Assembly (NCBI GenBank): GCA_946885645.1
Contig: CAMPGU010000195.1
Span: 1-7,709, forward strand
Length of the DNA: 7,709 bases
Reading direction: 5' to 3'
DNA from: an uncultured Haloferula sp.
GTDB taxonomy: Bacteria; Verrucomicrobiota; Verrucomicrobiae; Verrucomicrobiales; Akkermansiaceae
Position numbers and translations under genes: made by a program. This document shows, in pieces, positions 6,381 through 7,709 of the stretch. Positions within the stretch are counted from its first letter, which is position 1; every line of letters starts with the position of its first letter. The notes under the pieces were generated by a model. The model was given only the letters and a program-made list of their open reading frames with translations, searched no databases and was not told the origin of the DNA.

Positions 6381-7463
6381 TTAAAGCAGCCCCGGCGGCA
6401 ACTTGTCGGAGAGCTTCTTGATCGCATCCGCCTGGTGCCGGTTGGCGATGAGCAAGGCGTCCTCCGTTTGCACGATGATCAGGTCATCCACCCCGAGGAG
6501 CGCGATGTGGAATCCCTTCCGGGTGTTGAAGACGATATTGTTCTCCGAATCGATTTCCGACACCGGCGTGTTCACCCGGTTGTCGCTGCCTACCTTTTCG
6601 AGATAATTCGCGACCGAGAGCCAGGAGCCGACGTCGTCCCAATCGAAGGTGGCCTCGATATTGAGAACGCGCCGGGCTTTTTCCATGAGGCCGTAGTCGA
6701 TGGAGATCGGCGTGAGTTTCGGGAACTGCGCGGCGACCGTGGCGGCGATGTCCGAAGAGCGGCGCAATTCGGAGATGAAAGAGGCGAGCTCCGGTTGATG
6801 GGTGCTCAGCTCCCGGATCACATTCGGAAGCGACCAGACGAACATGCCCGCATTCCAGCAAAAGCCGCCCTGGGCGAGGAACTGCTCGGCCAGCTCGGTA
6901 CTCGGCTTTTCGCGGAATCGCTTCACCTCCGCCGGGACCTGCTCGCAATTCAGGCCCGGGATCGAAGCGCGGGGACCGCGCTCGATGTAGCCGTAGGAGG
7001 GGCAGGGCCATGTCGGCTTGATGCCGATGGTGACGAGCCCGTCCGATTTCTCCGCGGCCGCGATCGCATCCCGCATCACCGATTGGAAGGCGGCCGTGTC
7101 CGCGATGAGCTGGTCCGCCGGAAGCACGATCATCACCGCGTCCGGATCGCGCGCCGCGACCAGACCGATGCCCAGCGCCACGGCCGGGGCGGTATCGCGC
7201 TTCGCGGGCTCGGCGAAAATGTTCTCCGCCGGAAGCATGGAAGCGACCTCCCGGACGGCGGCCTCCTGCTGGGCGTTGGTGAGGATGAGGATGTTTTCCA
7301 CCGGCACCAGGCCGTCGAGGCGGGCGATGGTCTGCTCCAGCAGCGTGACATCGCCGAAAAGATTGAGCAGTTGCTTCGGGCGCGCATTGCGGCTGAGCGG
7401 CCAAAACCTCGTACCGGACCCTCCGGCAAGGATAAGCGCGTAAATGGAAGTGGTATCTGGCAT
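6381..7463 (-). CDS. manC: Mannose-1-phosphate guanylyltransferase (GDP-mannose pyrophosphorylase)
   Basis: A 360-residue cytoplasmic enzyme that makes GDP-mannose from mannose-1-phosphate and GTP, supplying capsule, lipopolysaccharide or exopolysaccharide synthesis. It begins with the nucleotidyltransferase signature ILAGGSGTRFWPLSR (11-25) and RPKQLL (28-33). EPAKRDTAP (85-93), LPADQ with metal-binding D117 (114-118), FREKPS (183-188), FCWNAGMFVW (201-210), SIDYGLMEKA (254-263) and DWDDVGSW (274-281) follow. The length fits the single-domain form without a phosphomannose isomerase fusion. The usual TGYGYI segment reads PSYGYI here. The ATG at 7463 puts the signature at the expected N-terminal position; the longer open frame back to a GTG at 7685 adds low-complexity Arg-rich sequence with no family match. 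No Shine-Dalgarno sequence is visible. It converges on the AlkD-like gene, and I see no clear terminator in the 42 bp between them. Confidence 0.95.
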   Translation of the reverse strand: MPDTTSIYALILAGGSGTRFWPLSRNARPKQLLNLFGDVTLLEQTIARLDGLVPVENILILTNAQQEAAVREVASMLPAENIFAEPAKRDTAPAVALGIGLVAARDPDAVMIVLPADQLIADTAAFQSVMRDAIAAAEKSDGLVTIGIKPTWPCPSYGYIERGPRASIPGLNCEQVPAEVKRFREKPSTELAEQFLAQGGFCWNAGMFVWSLPNVIRELSTHQPELASFISELRRSSDIAATVAAQFPKLTPISIDYGLMEKARRVLNIEATFDWDDVGSWLSVANYLEKVGSDNRVNTPVSEIDSENNIVFNTRKGFHIALLGVDDLIIVQTEDALLIANRHQADAIKKLSDKLPPGLL

Positions 7464-7577
7464 GTCGGGGGAGAATCTAACGCTTGGGCGGGCCGGGGGA
7501 AGGGCGAATCGGTGGCGTTTTTCCCGAGAGCGTTTCCGGGATTGTCTGCCGCCCGAAGGAATGTTAGCACTTCTTTC

Positions 7578-7709
7578 ATGAACCCCGACGATGACGGTGA
7601 ACGGGATTGGACGGAAGCCACGGCGCTTGCAGCTCCTGCATTGCTCGGCGCGGCCGCGGGCTTGATCCTGGGAGATTTGATGCACGCCCAGCGCCGCGCC
7701 GGCGAGGGC
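7578..7709 (+). CDS. Small putative membrane protein, truncated by the window edge
   Basis: From the ATG at 7578 the frame stays open for 44 codons to the last base. The N-terminus is acidic (MNPDDDGERDW) and is followed by a hydrophobic, Ala/Leu/Gly-rich segment (about residues 15-35, ATALAAPALLGAAAGLILG) and then HAQRR. This looks like a cytoplasmic tail plus one membrane helix with positive residues beyond it. The gene is divergent from manC with 114 bp between the starts. A purine-rich gaagga at 7555-7560 lies 17 bp upstream of the ATG, too far to be a good ribosome binding site. I do not recognise the family. Confidence 0.5.
   Translation, partial: MNPDDDGERDWTEATALAAPALLGAAAGLILGDLMHAQRRAGEG

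Noticed and set aside
6484..7404. 306-codon minus-strand open frame overlapping manC in another frame
   Set aside because: Its Arg/Gly/Ala-rich translation is a frame-shifted reading of manC, whose own frame carries all nucleotidyltransferase motifs.
7464..7685. N-terminal extension of ManC back to a GTG at 7685
   Set aside because: The extra 74 residues are Arg/Ser-rich with no family match and overlap the divergent gene. The nucleotidyltransferase signature normally starts within about 15 residues of the N-terminus, as it does from 7463.
1..7709. Search for a mobile element, CRISPR array, defence or toxin-antitoxin system, tRNA or rRNA
   Set aside because: No transposase, integrase, regularly spaced direct repeats, tRNA-like cloverleaf or defence gene motif was seen. 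All the sequence is accounted for by ordinary chromosomal genes and short intergenic regions.

Overview
The window is a GC-rich bacterial chromosome segment with six complete protein genes, a seventh cut by the right edge, and two clear intrinsic terminators. The best guess for the host is Verrucomicrobiota, of the Luteolibacter/Haloferula/Prosthecobacter type. This is inferred from protein style: a large exported protein joining an autotransporter-type beta-strand region, Asp-rich 'DxDxDGLPDxWE' repeats, a LamG-like domain and a C-terminal segment ending in 'FYRV'. No rRNA or other decisive marker is present, so the assignment is tentative.

Layout from left to right: recA (+, 30-1064) ends at its own hairpin terminator. 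A second, oppositely oriented terminator (1158-1195) serves the convergent gene that follows. That gene (-, 1217-3931) encodes the 904-residue exported multidomain protein. A 257-bp gap with hairpin-forming sequence separates it from ruvX/yqgF (-, 4189-4614), which lies 67 bp downstream of a secreted GH16 glycoside hydrolase gene (-, 4682-5518). Divergent from GH16 is an AlkD-like HEAT-repeat DNA alkylation repair protein (+, 5628-6338). It converges on a mannose-1-phosphate guanylyltransferase gene (-, 6381-7463). At the right edge a small putative membrane protein gene begins divergently (+, 7578 to beyond the window).

Three genes belong to DNA recombination or repair families (recA, ruvX, alkD-like) and three concern the cell surface or carbohydrates (LamG/repeat protein, GH16, manC). 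They are interleaved on alternating strands, so there is no single operon. The only plausible co-transcribed block is GH16-ruvX, possibly running on into the 904-residue protein.

I found no mobile element, CRISPR array, tRNA, rRNA or defence system, and no convincing sign of a new multi-gene system. The most useful leads are the structured leader before the large exported protein, the architecture of that protein, the absence of usable Shine-Dalgarno sequences at every start, and departures from usual family motifs in RuvX, the AlkD-like protein, ManC and the RecA tail.
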